The notes under the pieces are model-generated. The model saw only the letters and a program-made list of their open reading frames with translations. It made no database searches and was not told the DNA's origin. From Abelmoschus esculentus (taxonomy: Eukaryota; Streptophyta; Magnoliopsida; Malvales; Malvaceae), in contig JAUCBN010000006.1 in assembly GCA_035048815.1 (NCBI GenBank), forward strand, positions 15,825,001-15,889,000: a DNA stretch of 64,000 nt. The letters are read 5' to 3'. The first letter of the stretch is position 1; the number at the start of each line of letters is the position of its first letter. The position numbers and the translations under genes were made by a program. Shown piece by piece: positions 1 through 10,599 of this stretch.

Positions 1-450
1 TAAATAACTTAACTCGGAATGAAAATATTCGATTCGTTTTCATTCGATTTGAAATTTTATAAACTTGAATCGATTTTAAAAATTTCAAATAAAGTTCGAG
101 TTGTAAAATAAAAATTTGAATAACTCGAAATTTTTAATAATCAAAAGATTTATTTTTAAATTTGAGATGGGTCTCTCAATTTTTTATGATATATATATAT
201 ATATTGATATATAAAGAATATTATTACATATGAAAAAAATATGAAAAAGTATATATATATATATCTTATATTACTAGAGGAAGTCGTTTAAATTAGAATC
301 AAATCGTACTATAACATGATAGATAATTATAATTAAATATTTATAGAAACTCGAAAACTTATCTCGACTCGAAATATAATTGTAATATAATTTGTCAATT
401 CGAATAACTCAAATTTTTTAACTCGACTAGATTAAATACTCAGCTCAATA
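1..450. mobile_element. Relic of an ACTCGA-rich hAT-like non-autonomous element (copy 1, cut by window edge)
   Basis: This stretch carries repeated CGAATAACTC / ACTCGACT motifs at both sides of an AT-rich core. It is clearly homologous over most of its length to 16917-17403: both share runs such as TTCAAATAAAGTTCGAGTTG and ACTATAACATGATA in the same order. A third, more diverged copy lies near 61925-62240. The left end is outside the window. No coding capacity is visible. The hAT assignment comes from the better-preserved copy at 16.9 kb. Confidence 0.6.
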
Positions 451-462
451 ATAACTATCTGT

Positions 463-640
463 AGGGACGGGGCTGTGTGGGAGGTGGGTGGGGCAATCGT
501 CCCCCATCCCTGAATAATTTTTTTCACTTTTGTCCTCCTATTTAAATTCTTTTTAAAAATTAGTTTTTTATGAATTTGCCTCCGTACTTCTAAATATTTA
601 TGTTTTGTCCTCCTCAACCTCAAATCTTGGTTCCATCCCT
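463..640. mobile_element. Small hAT-like MITE with AGGGACGG ends
   Basis: The element begins AGGGACGGGGC and ends with ATCCCT, the inverted counterpart. Its interior is homologous, in opposite orientation, to the MITE inside the AHL intron at 4650-4815; both carry a TTTTTAAAAA-centred block and an ATAAATATTTA-type block. No convincing target duplication is visible here. No protein is encoded; the 63-residue open frame on the minus strand is not credible. Confidence 0.55.
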
Positions 641-676
641 GACTCTTTGCCCTAACTCTGAAAAGAAAAGTTTAAA

Positions 677-1054
677 GGCAAATTGACATAAATATTGTAG
701 AAAAAAAGTTATTTCTCAAAATATGGATACTTGAAAAATATTTTTCAAACTATTAAATTTTCTACAGTAACTTAAAAGTCGTGTTTAAAAGATTCCGACT
801 ATGAGCAATATTTCTATAATATTTTGGAAAATGTACTATTCATAATACTGTTCAAACAGTAAAATGTTCATAGTCGGATTCTTTTGAACCCTTCTTTGAT
901 TTAATTTTTTTTATTTTAAAAACACTGTTCATAGTCGAATTTTTTGAATCTGACTTTCATATTACTGTAAAAAATTTAATAGTTTAAAAAAATATATTTC
1001 AGATATCTATATTTTAAAAAATAATTTTTTCTACAATATTTATATCAATCAGCC
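677..1054. mobile_element. Fold-back MITE with perfect 10-bp target duplication
   Basis: The two halves are inverted copies of each other. The left arm, with ATAAATATTGTAGAAAAAA and later ATTAAATTTTCTACAGTAA, is mirrored by TTACTGTAAAAAATTTAAT and TTTTTTCTACAATATTTAT on the right. The ends are GGC...GCC. The 10 bases AAAGTTTAAA occur immediately outside both ends (667-676 and 1055-1064). Duplications of 9-10 bp are usual for Mutator-like elements; that class is an inference. The arms are roughly 90 bp or more with mismatches. Confidence 0.8.
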
Positions 1055-1425
1055 AAAGTTTAAACTATTTGCACTAAATATGCAAGCAACTATAGAGGCA
1101 AAATGTTAGATTATGACTTCATGAAATGTAGTTAAAGCTAAAAATTTATCCCGAATACTTTCGAAATTCCTTAGTTTTTAATATTCTTTTTTATATTTTA
1201 AATTAAAATTTAATATTTAATATTTACAATTAAAGTCTACAATAAATATTTTTAAAATTTAAAATAATATTGATACATAAAATATACATAAAAAAATATT
1301 TTTGTCCGATTCTTTAGCCATGTTATGTCGGCGGCTCTAACCTTTAGCTTGTTACTCGATCTTGTTTATCTTGTACAGTTTCTTTGTTTCTATTACACTT
1401 TTAGCTGGGTGGCTCAATATGTCCA

Positions 1426-1472
1426 ACGTGGCAGTAAATCCCCCGCACTGCAGTGCATGGATGACGCGTGGC
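1426..1472 (+). promoter_or_regulatory. ABRE and CE3-like elements upstream of the LEA gene
   Basis: ACGTGGC at 1426-1432 is a full ABA-response element core. ACGCGTGGC at 1464-1472 closely resembles coupling element 3 (ACGCGTGTC). They lie 170 and 131 bases upstream of the LEA start codon. An ABRE paired with a coupling element is the known minimal ABA-response unit of many LEA promoters. A TATA-like TATTTATG is at 1498-1505. ABA inducibility is an inference. Confidence 0.6.
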
Positions 1473-1602
1473 TATGACTCAATCGTGTCAGCTTGAATAT
1501 TTATGTTAATAACTATGGATAATCTTTTTGCTGTTATCAAGTTACAGAAGAGAAACCGAGTTTGATTTCAATCATTACAGCTTAAGTTGATCGAGAAAGA
1601 CG

Positions 1603-2061
1603 ATGCAGACGGTGAAGGAGAAGCTTAGCAACATGACCGGCAGCGCCAAGGAGCATGTCAGCATCGGCAAAGCTAAAGTTGAAGAAAAGGTAGCACTAAC
1701 TAGGCTAGCTTCTGTTTCATTGTTTTTCACTGTTACGTGAACCATACATGAAATAGTCTATTGTGGGATTCATGTTCTTTAATGGCCACACTCACAGTTG
1801 GAGAAAGCGGCGGCGACGACAGAAGAAGAGAAGAAGTTGGCTCATGAGCGTAAAAAGGCCAAGGAAGCTGCAGCAAAGATGGAGTTGCATCAGGATAAGG
1901 TGAAGCACTTGGAGGAGAAATTGAGGGCTAAACAGCCCCAGTATCTCCATGGCTATGGCTATGACCTTGACCATGAGCCAGCACTTGAAACTGAAGAAGC
2001 CAGGGCTCCTCCGTATCATCTTACGGCACATCCCCCAACTCGCGGCCATCACAAGTATTAG
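1603..2061 (+). CDS. Late embryogenesis abundant protein, group 1 (LEA_1 family)
   Basis: Exons are 1603-1689 and 1798-2061, joined in phase 0 by a GT-AG intron, giving 116 residues. The N-terminus begins MQTVKEKLSNMTGSAKEH, which matches the LEA_1 signature of a start MQ(S/T)xKEK followed by Lys/Glu/Ala-rich amphipathic repeats. Residues about 1-77 are almost all K, E, A, Q and H; the tail is Tyr/Gly/His/Pro-rich and ends HHKY. Family members (AtLEA4 type) are intrinsically disordered, cytosolic or nuclear, and protect enzymes and membranes during desiccation. The intron near codon 29 is typical of the family. ABRE and CE3-like motifs upstream fit ABA/dehydration induction. Identification is confident; the exact orthologue is not known. 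Confidence 0.93.
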
Positions 2062-2195
2062 TACAGTTGAGGTTGAGACCGTGGGAATAGTTTGTATACC
2101 GCAAGGGTTGTTCACAAGTATGAATAATGTGTTTTTTTCTTCTCATAATCCAAATCATATCCAACGTTAATCTTAAATTGACTAAAAATATATTG
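2062..2195. other. LEA 3' flank
   Basis: Probable 3' untranslated sequence of the LEA gene. AATAATGT at about 2123-2130 is a weak poly(A)-signal-like string. No other feature is seen before the MITE pair. Confidence 0.4.
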
Positions 2196-2205
2196 CCTCA
2201 AAATG

Positions 2206-2386
2206 AAAAAATTATACAGTGAACCTTGTTCACCTTGTCATTCATGGTCCTAATCCTAAGTAATCAGGATCGTTGATCTTAATTTTTTTTTTCAAGTGAA
2301 TCATCACCTCTTTTCTATACGGACCGAACTTAGTGGATGGGTAGTTATTAGGTAACGTGGTGAACAGGGTTTACCGTATAATCTCT
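2206..2386. mobile_element. MITE with 10-bp target duplication, first of a side-by-side pair
   Basis: Terminal inverted repeats are ATTATACAGTGAACC... and its near-perfect inverse ending GGTTTACCGTATAAT. The flanks are CCTCAAAATG (2196-2205) and CATCAAAATA (2387-2396), 8 of 10 identical, which I read as an aged 10-bp target duplication. The interior (CTTAATTTTTTTTTTCAAGTGAATCATCA) is shared with the next element, so the two belong to one family, also found at 18424 and 27284. No coding capacity. Confidence 0.7.
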
Positions 2387-2396
2387 CATCAAAATA

Positions 2397-2614
2397 AAAA
2401 AATTATTAGGTGATCCTGTTTTACCCTGTTTAATACGTTATTTATGGTTTTAATTAATCAAGACTGTTGATCTTAATTTTTTCAAGTGAATCATCATCTC
2501 TTTTCTACATATATTTAGTGGGTGGATAATTATTAGATTATTATTTAAAGATTAACGATTCTGATTATTTGGATCATGGATGACGTGATGAATAAGACTC
2601 ACCTAATAATCTCT
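2397..2614. mobile_element. MITE with 10-bp target duplication, second of the pair
   Basis: This is homologous to the adjacent element, sharing GTTGATCTTAATTTTTTC and AGTGAATCATCATCTCTTTTC. The ends are ATTATTAGGTGA and the inverse TCACCTAATAAT. Its left flank is CATCAAAATA (2387-2396, shared with the first element) and its right flank TATTAAAATA (2615-2624), 8 of 10 identical. The two elements therefore sit in the same target with three copies of the duplicated site. Confidence 0.7.
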
Positions 2615-2624
2615 TATTAAAATA

Positions 2625-3778
2625 AAATAATAAAATTTAAATTAGATAAAAAAAAATATACTATCAAAATTACTATTTAATTAAGTATCATATTTTTTTA
2701 ATCTTTAGACTTTTAAATCTTAAACTTTGAGGACATCGAACTCTAAGACAATACAAGTTATTAATATGTGGTTAACTAATTATAGTACTCCATTTGTTTT
2801 AAGCAAAATGGTTTTTGTATCTGTTTAATTTTAAGGAAAACATTTATCTATCGATAAAAGATTTATTTCTACAAAAGAATCTAATTTAGAATTTATATAT
2901 TTAATTTAAATTTTAATAGTTTAATTGATAAAATTTTAAAACTATAATTATAATTTAGATTTTAGAAGTTAATGACTGAAATTTTAAAATGTATAATTTA
3001 AATTTTTAGAATAAAATTAACCACGTTTTCTACTACAATCTATGCATAGAATAAGGAATTTTTACAAGAATATTGTTTATAGATTTTTTATTTTAAAAAA
3101 AATGATTTTTTTAAAATGATTTTTAATAATATTATAGTTTATTGTTTAAATATGAAAACATACAGATTATAATTAATCTTTAAAAAGTATTTTATCAAAA
3201 AATAATAAAAAAATTATTTATTATTTAAAGACAGGAGGTTAATATAACTTTAAACAGTGACAATTATTCTTATAAATCGTCACGCGTATAAATTTTTGTA
3301 CGTGATGATTTTTTTTTTAAGAAATTATTGTTCAAATTACAAAATAGACAATTCGATTTTAAACGGTACACTTGTTTTCTAAAAAAAATATTTTTTTTTA
3401 TTTTTAAATAAAATATTATTTAAAGATTAATTATAATCTATCCATTTTCTGATTTAAACCTAAACTATAATATTATTAAAAAGAATTAAAAAAAAACATA
3501 ATTTTATAAATAAAAAATCTCTTAGACAATATTCTTTTTTGAACCGCCATAAAATACTGACCCTTTCTATTTTCTTTAATTTTTACTTTCAATTTCACTC
3601 TTTCCCTTTTCCACTTCCCAGTTGTGAAGTTTTAACTTTCCAGGTTTTCTTTAGTTCCTCTAACACTCTCTCGCAAATTCAGTTGAATTACAATTTCCTT
3701 CCCATTTCACTGCTTCTTCTTCCTTGTAATTCTCATTTTTGTATTTGAAACTCAGAACAAACAAAGATTAAAACAAAA
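2625..3778. other. Intergenic AT-rich DNA and leader of the first AHL gene
   Basis: From 2625 to about 3535 the sequence is very AT-rich and nothing specific is recognised beyond short A/T runs. From about 3550 to 3770 it becomes pyrimidine-rich (TTTCACTCTTTCCC, CTTCTTCTTCC), as is common in 5' untranslated leaders of plant regulatory genes. The adenine-rich AAACAAAAATGG context directly precedes the AHL start codon. Confidence 0.5.
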
Positions 3779-6700
3779 ATGGAGTCGAGAGAAGTACAGG
3801 GTCAGTCAGCCGCGGGAAGGGGATTACAGCCGCAACAACCACAACCGATGGTATTAGGAACCACGTCTTCATCGTACCCTTCCAACTCCACTGTGATCAA
3901 CTCTAATCCGACGGCTATTCACCCTCCTTCAGCTCATCCATTCTCTTTCAACCCCTTAGCTTCCCCTCCCTCTCATAATCAGCACCCTTTCCAACAGTTT
4001 CATCATCAAAACCAACAGCAACTCAAGCCGCTGGATTCTTTGAACTCCCTCGGATTGGATGGATCATCTCAATTTCAGTATAATTCGGAGCCCTCCATTA
4101 AAAAGAAGCGAGGTAGGCCTAGGAAATACGCTCCTGACGGCAATATTGCTTTACAATTGGCACCCACCACAACAATGGCTACTCACTCCGCCAATCACGG
4201 TGGTAGTGACTCTGTCGGTTTAGGAAGTGTTGGCGCTGCGGTGGAACAGCCTCCTAAAAGGAATCGTGGAAGGCCGCCCGGTTCTGGAAAAAGACAGATC
4301 GATGCATTAGGTAATTAGGAGTTGAATTGTTGAAAGTTAATAGTTTTGTTTTCTTTTTTAATCATGATTTGATGTTTAGATTTTGTGGGTTTGTTTCTTT
4401 GAATAGGTGGAGTTTCAGGGGTGGGATTTACTCCTCATGTGATCACCGTGAACGCCGGTGAGGTGAGTAATATATAAACTTATAGTGATTGCTGTTCTAG
4501 GAATTTGGGAAATATTATGTTTCTTAGAGAAGGTTTGAGAATGTATGGGGTTTTATTTGCCTTAATGGATTTATACTTGGATGGTTAATTTTTCTTATGT
4601 TGAGTCTCCGAATGCTTTAAGCTACCATGGAAGAATAGTTCAGATTACAAGGGACGGAGTCAGGATTTCAGGTTCGGGCAAAACATAAATGTTTGAAAGT
4701 TGCAGCAAATTCATAAATAAGCTATTTTTAAAAAAATTAAGGGATAAAAGCGAAAAAATAATTCTTCGGGGTGGGTTGATTGACCCTACATACCCCCCTA
4801 TATAGCTCCATCTCTGAATACAACTGAAATTATGGATAGGGAAAATATTGCATAAAAGCAATTTCAACCTGTAATTGTTAAGTAAAGCACCTTGAAGAAA
4901 TTTAGATCTATTTCATTGTCTGCACACTCTATATACTGAGTTGAGAAATATAAATTGTGGAGTGCATGTCAATCCTAGTTCGAGTCCTGGCATATTTATC
5001 CTTTTGTGTTCTTTCAAAGGTTCAATGATGGATATACTCCTCTGTTTATCATCCTCGAATAGTATTGCCTGCCAATAAACACACAATGCTATTCTCTTTG
5101 TACATGTTCTGGGTGCTAATGTTTGTAATTCTTGAACATTAGTTTATAATGTGCCTTATCGTGTGACCTTTACGTTTGCAGGATATAGCATCAAAGATTA
5201 CAGCTTTTTCACAGGAAGGACCACGCGCAGTCTGTATTCTCTCTGCAAATGGTGCTGTCTGTAATGTTACACTCCGCCAGTCTGGTAGTATGGTAAAATA
5301 TGAGGTAATTTTTATCAATAAGAGATAAATCTGATAAATAAGTTTTTTCTTGAATAAAATCCTCTGCTCAGGACCTCTACTTAGGTAGGTGTAGGACTGC
5401 TTCCAAATTTCCGGGGCTGCTGAAGTATAAATTTTATGGACTTTCCTTTAATATAAAAAGCATTTACAGTCTCTCTATGTTTGAATTTGTGTATGTTTGC
5501 ACAATGAGCACACACACCTATCCTAAATCTCTTCAAATGTGTTAGGCTCTGAAAGCAAATGAATTAGGTCCCGAAAAATATAACTTATTAGTGTGAATAT
5601 TTTTTGTGGATATTGGCTCTGCTAAGTGCTAAGATAGTGCTGTTCATATCATGTCTTTTTGGCTTAGTGAAGAACAATGTCAAAATGGGTTTGGTGATTG
5701 TTGATTGTCTGGTAAAATGAGTATCATTACTGCTACTTTAAAGTCAGCAACAATAATGGTCATAAAACCAAAAGTAAAGCTTAGCTGCCACCATGTGGAG
5801 GAAAGCTAACAAATCATAAAAGAAAAATGATTGTGAGAAGTATGCCTAAAGTGCATGCATTCCAAACAACATACATAGACACATGTAATTACATGGCATA
5901 AAACTTTACATTTGAAATCCATATACCAGAAAACAACACACAAGTCCACATGTGTTGGTCTTTAGTCCCTCGTCTCATATGTACCATTCCTCCATTTATA
6001 CTAGCTAGTAAAATAAGGTTAATTTGAGACGGGGGATAGGTGAGTGCATAATTGAGAACGAGATCAAGGGAGAAGTTAAACTTAGATTGGCATGTATAGG
6101 TTCTTGAGGTGAACTGAAGAATACAGATTGAAGTAGGCTAATAGTGCTATGCAGCCATGAGTTGTCTGTACTTCTTAACCCTATTGATTTTTCCACTTCA
6201 GTTTACTTGCTGATAGCTAATGGTACCAAAAGACAAGTATTAATGCTTAAATCTCAACAATACATGGCTATAGTCACATGAAATGTTTGTCTGACCTAAA
6301 TGGTCCATGCAATTTTAGCACTTTGAATTATAATTAGTTTATCAATTATGCAACAATTTAGTAACGGATTTTTTTATAAAAATTTGCAGGGCCAATTTGA
6401 AATTATTTCTTTATCAGATTCGTTTTTGGTTTCTGAAAATAATGGTAGTTGCACCAGGAGTGGTGGATTAAATGTCTCCTTGGCTGGGTCTGATGGTCGA
6501 GTAATAGGCGGTGGAGTTGCCGGCACACTACAGGCAGCAACACCAGTTCAGGTTTATTTGTTACTTATTTTGTATTTATAATTGCCGGTTCATGTCTAAT
6601 TATTAATTCTCATAAGCTGCATTCTCATATGACTAGCCCAAGTAGTTTGGGTCTGTTTAAATATTTGCTATCAAGGGAGTCTCTTCTCATGGCATGACTT

Positions 6701-7035
6701 CAATGTATTTCATTCATGTTTTGTGACTGTTTTCCATCTCCTACCAGGTCATTGTCGGCAGCTTTGTTGTGGATGGAAGAAAACAGAACTTAGATGTTTT
6801 GAAAACTGGACCTTCATTTATACCAACATCCAATATGCAAAACTTTGGGGCTCCAGGGACAGCAGGTAGCCCTCCGCATGCTGACTCAAGTCAGTCTTCT
6901 GATGAAAACGGCAGTAGCCCTGTTAATGGAGGATCCGGGTTATATAATAACTCGGCTCCTCCATCTATGCATGATAACAATATGCAAATAAACTCGCAAA
7001 TGAACTCTCTCTGGTCTGGCCACACTCAACAATAA
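3779..7035 (+). CDS. AT-hook motif nuclear-localized protein, clade B (two AT-hooks plus PPC/DUF296), AHL1/AHL2-like
   Basis: Five exons: 3779-4310, 4407-4462, 5182-5304, 6390-6551 and 6748-7035. All junctions are GT-AG and in frame, giving 386 residues. A Gln/Pro/Ser-rich N-terminus is followed by AT-hook 1, RGRPRKYAPDG (111-121, the type-II hook), and AT-hook 2, RGRPPGSGK (163-171). The PPC domain runs about 183-300 (GFTPHVITVNAGEDIASKI, then the strand core ending VIVGSFVV). Clade-B AHLs have introns and bind AT-rich minor grooves and matrix-attachment regions as homo/hetero-trimers in the nucleus. Oddities: the conserved GRFEIL-type segment reads GQFEII, and the usual LSGSF reads LSDSF. 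The Ser/Asn-rich tail is of normal length. Intron 2 holds a MITE. The exact paralogue number is not assignable by eye. Confidence 0.95.
4650..4815. mobile_element. MITE inside intron 2 of the clade-B AHL gene
   Basis: It begins AGGGACGGAGTC and ends GCTCCATCTCT, an imperfect inverted repeat. Flanks GATTACAA and GAATACAA (7 of 8) suggest an 8-bp target duplication, the hAT hallmark. It is the same family as 463-640, in inverted orientation. It lies well away from the splice sites. Confidence 0.6.
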
Positions 7036-7535
7036 TGGATGCTACTTTCTGCCTTACCAGTTGCTTGGCCATTGATTCAGTGCATGTTCTTGCATAAAAC
7101 TTAGCTGTCGAATTCCGAGAGAATCATTTTTCCTCATAGATCCAGTTTTCTTTTTTCTGTTCCTTTATCATGATGTAGGTTTCAAGTTTTGTTCAGGTCA
7201 CTGAAAAATGACTGCTTTGGATAGCGAAAGAACAATTTCACCTATTTCTTACTTCAGAGACTCAAATTCACTCTACTGGGTTGGTGCTTAGTAGGTTTAA
7301 GATGTAAAGCCTAATGGTTAAGGTTATGAATAGCATAGGATATTTATAAAATACAAGTCTAGTTTAAAATAATGTTTAACTGATATTGCGATGAACTCGA
7401 ATCTCTTTACATGAACATCGTTCATTTTGAGTTCAGTTTATAATATTCTTTTGTTTTTATAAAAAAAAAATAAGTGATATAATTTAAATTTCTTAAATAA
7501 CTTACATTTTTTTTGTTTGAAAACGTGTTGGCCTT
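7036..7535. other. 3' flank of clade-B AHL gene
   Basis: The probable 3' untranslated region extends to about 7270 with moderate GC. After 7290 it turns AT-rich, with a tRNA-like GCCTAATGGTTAAGG string at 7307-7321 that could be an old SINE A-box. No gene. Confidence 0.35.
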
Positions 7536-7944
7536 AGAGATGGGCATGGGTCGGGGTCGGGTCAAATTTTCGGTCCACCTGAACACAAATACCTTAAACC
7601 CGACTCCGACTCGACCCAAAGTAAATACCTTAAACTCGACTTCGATCCAACCCAACCTATAGAAAAATAAATTTAGGGATTAAATAGTAAAAAAATAATT
7701 TTGGGACTTAATTATATAAAAAATATAATTTTAAAGACTAAATTATAAATAAAAAATTAATTTTAGGGACCTAATTATAAAAAATATATAGATAAAATAC
7801 TATTATTAAAAATATCCTTAAAAATTATAGAAAATTATATATTCATTCTTGGGCTGGATCAAATATTTTATGACCTAAACTCGAATCCGATCCAATTAGA
7901 CTGGGTCAGAACTCGATCGGTCCAGGTAAAATGCCTATCCCTGA
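7536..7944. mobile_element. hAT-type non-autonomous element with perfect 8-bp target duplication
   Basis: The ends are AGAGATGGGCATGGG and TGCCTATCCCTGA, imperfect inverted repeats rich in GGGTCGGG / CCGACCC. TTGGCCTT occurs directly outside both ends (7528-7535 and 7945-7952), a perfect 8-bp duplication. The core is AT-rich and non-coding. The same terminal style recurs at 12088-12722 and 12954-13437. Confidence 0.75.
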
Positions 7945-7952
7945 TTGGCCTT

Positions 7953-10599
7953 GGTATTAAAACTATAAATATGTCATGGTTTAAGTTATGATTAATATGT
8001 GATATTTAATCTAAAATATAATTTATGGAATTTTTTAACTGAGTTTATGAAATAACGAATTGAGTAAAATAAATCAACTATTTTCGTAACGAATTAAATC
8101 AAATTAAATTTTATTCCGCCTATTCTAAACTATAAAAGCTCATCATTGTGTCCTATGTTGTATGATAAGTGTGTTCATTATAAAAGGTTTGTTTATATCA
8201 TCTGATTCCCTTCTTTTGTATTAAACAAGTTTCTCTCAACTGGATTCGGTGGTTAACATAATTGCTAATTACTTTTTAGTCAATGCTAATCATAATGTAC
8301 TTTGGAACTTATAATAAGTACTGTTGAGAAGTTCTTAGGACAGCATCACTTCTTAGGATTTCAACCTTAAAATTCATTTTCATGTCTCGGATGGGTTAAG
8401 GACTAAGATTTTATGTAAATAGTAATAAACATAAATTAGATTTGGTAATCACTGTTTGTTATTTTATGCGTTTTGAGCATCAGTAATCAAAATCATTTGA
8501 AAATAAAACAATTAAAAAGAAAGAAAGAAAGTGTATGGAAATAATTAAGGTCGCGTTAGCCTTAATCAAACAAGGGAAGTTTTCTTGTTAGAATAAAAAA
8601 AAAACTGCAATTTGTACCTTAAAATTGTTCGAAAAAACAGACAAAAAAATCACAAATGTCAAAAAATGAAGAATACAAAAAGATTGTACCTTCACACGAT
8701 TCATCGGCTATTCAACTCTATATTCTAATTCTATCACGTATTATATGAATATATAATTAATTAAAAAAGAATTCTAATCTAACTGAATTTCTTACTTTAA
8801 AACAAAATATTATCGTAGAAGTAAACGTATTATATGAATGTATCACACATTCTTTTTTTTTCGATTTTATTTTTTAGTATTGAATTAACCGCACAACGAA
8901 CTTTTCAAACAAAACCGAAATGAAAATAGATAACAACTTCTTACTTATCACATTTAACCTATAAGTCATTTCATCATGTTTATTCATAGCCCTTTGTATC
9001 ATATTTTCATTGTATTTTTAATATAGTTAGTAGAAATTTTGATTCAAATCGAAATTGAAAAAAGTATTGACAAGAGATAATTTCAAGTTTAATGAAGATA
9101 CTGCTTGATGATTTTGTGAGAAATTTGTGCATTTTCTAAGGATAAATATATATCAAGAGTGACAAAGGTGGATATTGTGTAGATACCTCACTAATATAGG
9201 TTTCTTATTATTTTTTTAATAAATGTTTCTTATTATAAATATTCATATTTCTAGTTAGTTGAATAATCTATAGTTATATTATCTACAACTAAAACAATAA
9301 TATTATATTTCGATACACAAACTTTACACAATCTTTTTATAAAATTTAGAACCTAAATTTCAAACCCTAAATCTTAAACCTAAATTTTAACCATAAATCT
9401 TAAATTATATACACTACACATTAAACCCCTAAACTCTAATCTAAAGTCTTAAACCCTAAAATTGAAGGGCTTATGACATAAACTTGTGTATCAAAATATT
9501 TTTCGTATATATATATATATTTCTAGTTATAGAGGATAAGTTTGAACTTCTTTCTTACCTATAACCATATCAACATCATTATATGTATGTATGGACAAAC
9601 TTACAAGAAATACAACAAAATTAGAGCATTAGCATTCATCAAAAGTCACTCTACTATTGAAAAAATACTTCACATGAGATTAGACAGACTAATGAAGATG
9701 AAGAGGAGGCTGAAGTCATCTGCAAGAAAGGAATTAATTACTCAATATCAAACAACACCATTATTTTATTGAATTTAGACTTTATGATATGATGTATATC
9801 TGTTATCACATCATTGTATGTATGCCTATATATCTTCGTATACACTAAGGTTGTCTCAAGGGACTCGATGCTGAGAGGGTCATGGAAAGACAAAGGACAC
9901 AACATAACCCAAATGGGTGCACAACAATGACCAGAAAACAAGATGAAACCTTAGTTCAACTAGCTGTATAAAAATGGATCACCCTACAGACATGATTCAG
10001 CTGCAGGCTAGCTTGTTTTCTGAGTTGAAAAATGATTGATTAGTGTTGTGTTTTGGAGGAGATGTAATAGAGAAATAGAAGGGGCTTGTTCCCATCAGAA
10101 ACAAGATGAAACCTTGGCTCTTAAGTACTTGTACTGTTTTATTTTATTATGTCCTGAAACCGATGTAAACAAAACACAAACCCATGTTACCAAATCCTGC
10201 AAGATTTACTTTTGACTAGGAATCTATAGGAGATGAAACAGATTGATGTATGATGGAAATTAAGAGGACTTGAAACCCTAGTTGATCTGTTAACAACACT
10301 GAAAATCCAGTGACTAATCATATTATCCAACAAGAGTTAATTAATGATACATCATCAAGCCATGAACATGAGAAAGGAGTATTTCCAGAAACCATAGATT
10401 CCAAAATCCGAAAAAGAAGCATGTAAAACGAAGATAAACATCAGAGAAAATGGAACAAGGAACAAGGAGAGGGATGGTGATTATAACTAATCCATGAATT
10501 TCCTGACCTTTTATGATCCAAGAATCCTGATTTTATCGTCAATGGAAACTGATTTGTTGAACAGTGCTTGAATTTTCCATCCAAAGCTCTTATTTTGAC
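7953..10599. other. Intergenic region between the two convergent AHL genes
   Basis: This is mostly AT-rich sequence without coding potential. At 9340-9480 there is a diverged stretch of CCCTAAA-type repeats (AAACCCTAAATCTTAAACC) resembling the interior of the GGGT-ended MITE family, but the termini are not recognisable. From about 9540 to 10560 base composition is closer to genic. It probably includes the 3' untranslated region of the clade-A AHL gene, which is transcribed leftward. The small open frames here look accidental. Confidence 0.4.

Noticed and set aside
4960..4990. AGTTCGAGTCCTGG resembles a tRNA T-loop / B-box.
   Set aside because: No cloverleaf can be built around it. It lies inside an AHL intron and is probably a SINE crumb or chance.
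9340..9480. CCCTAAA-like text as an interstitial telomere.
   Set aside because: The repeats are irregular and follow the word order of the GGGT-ended MITE interior, not a tandem (TTTAGGG)n array.
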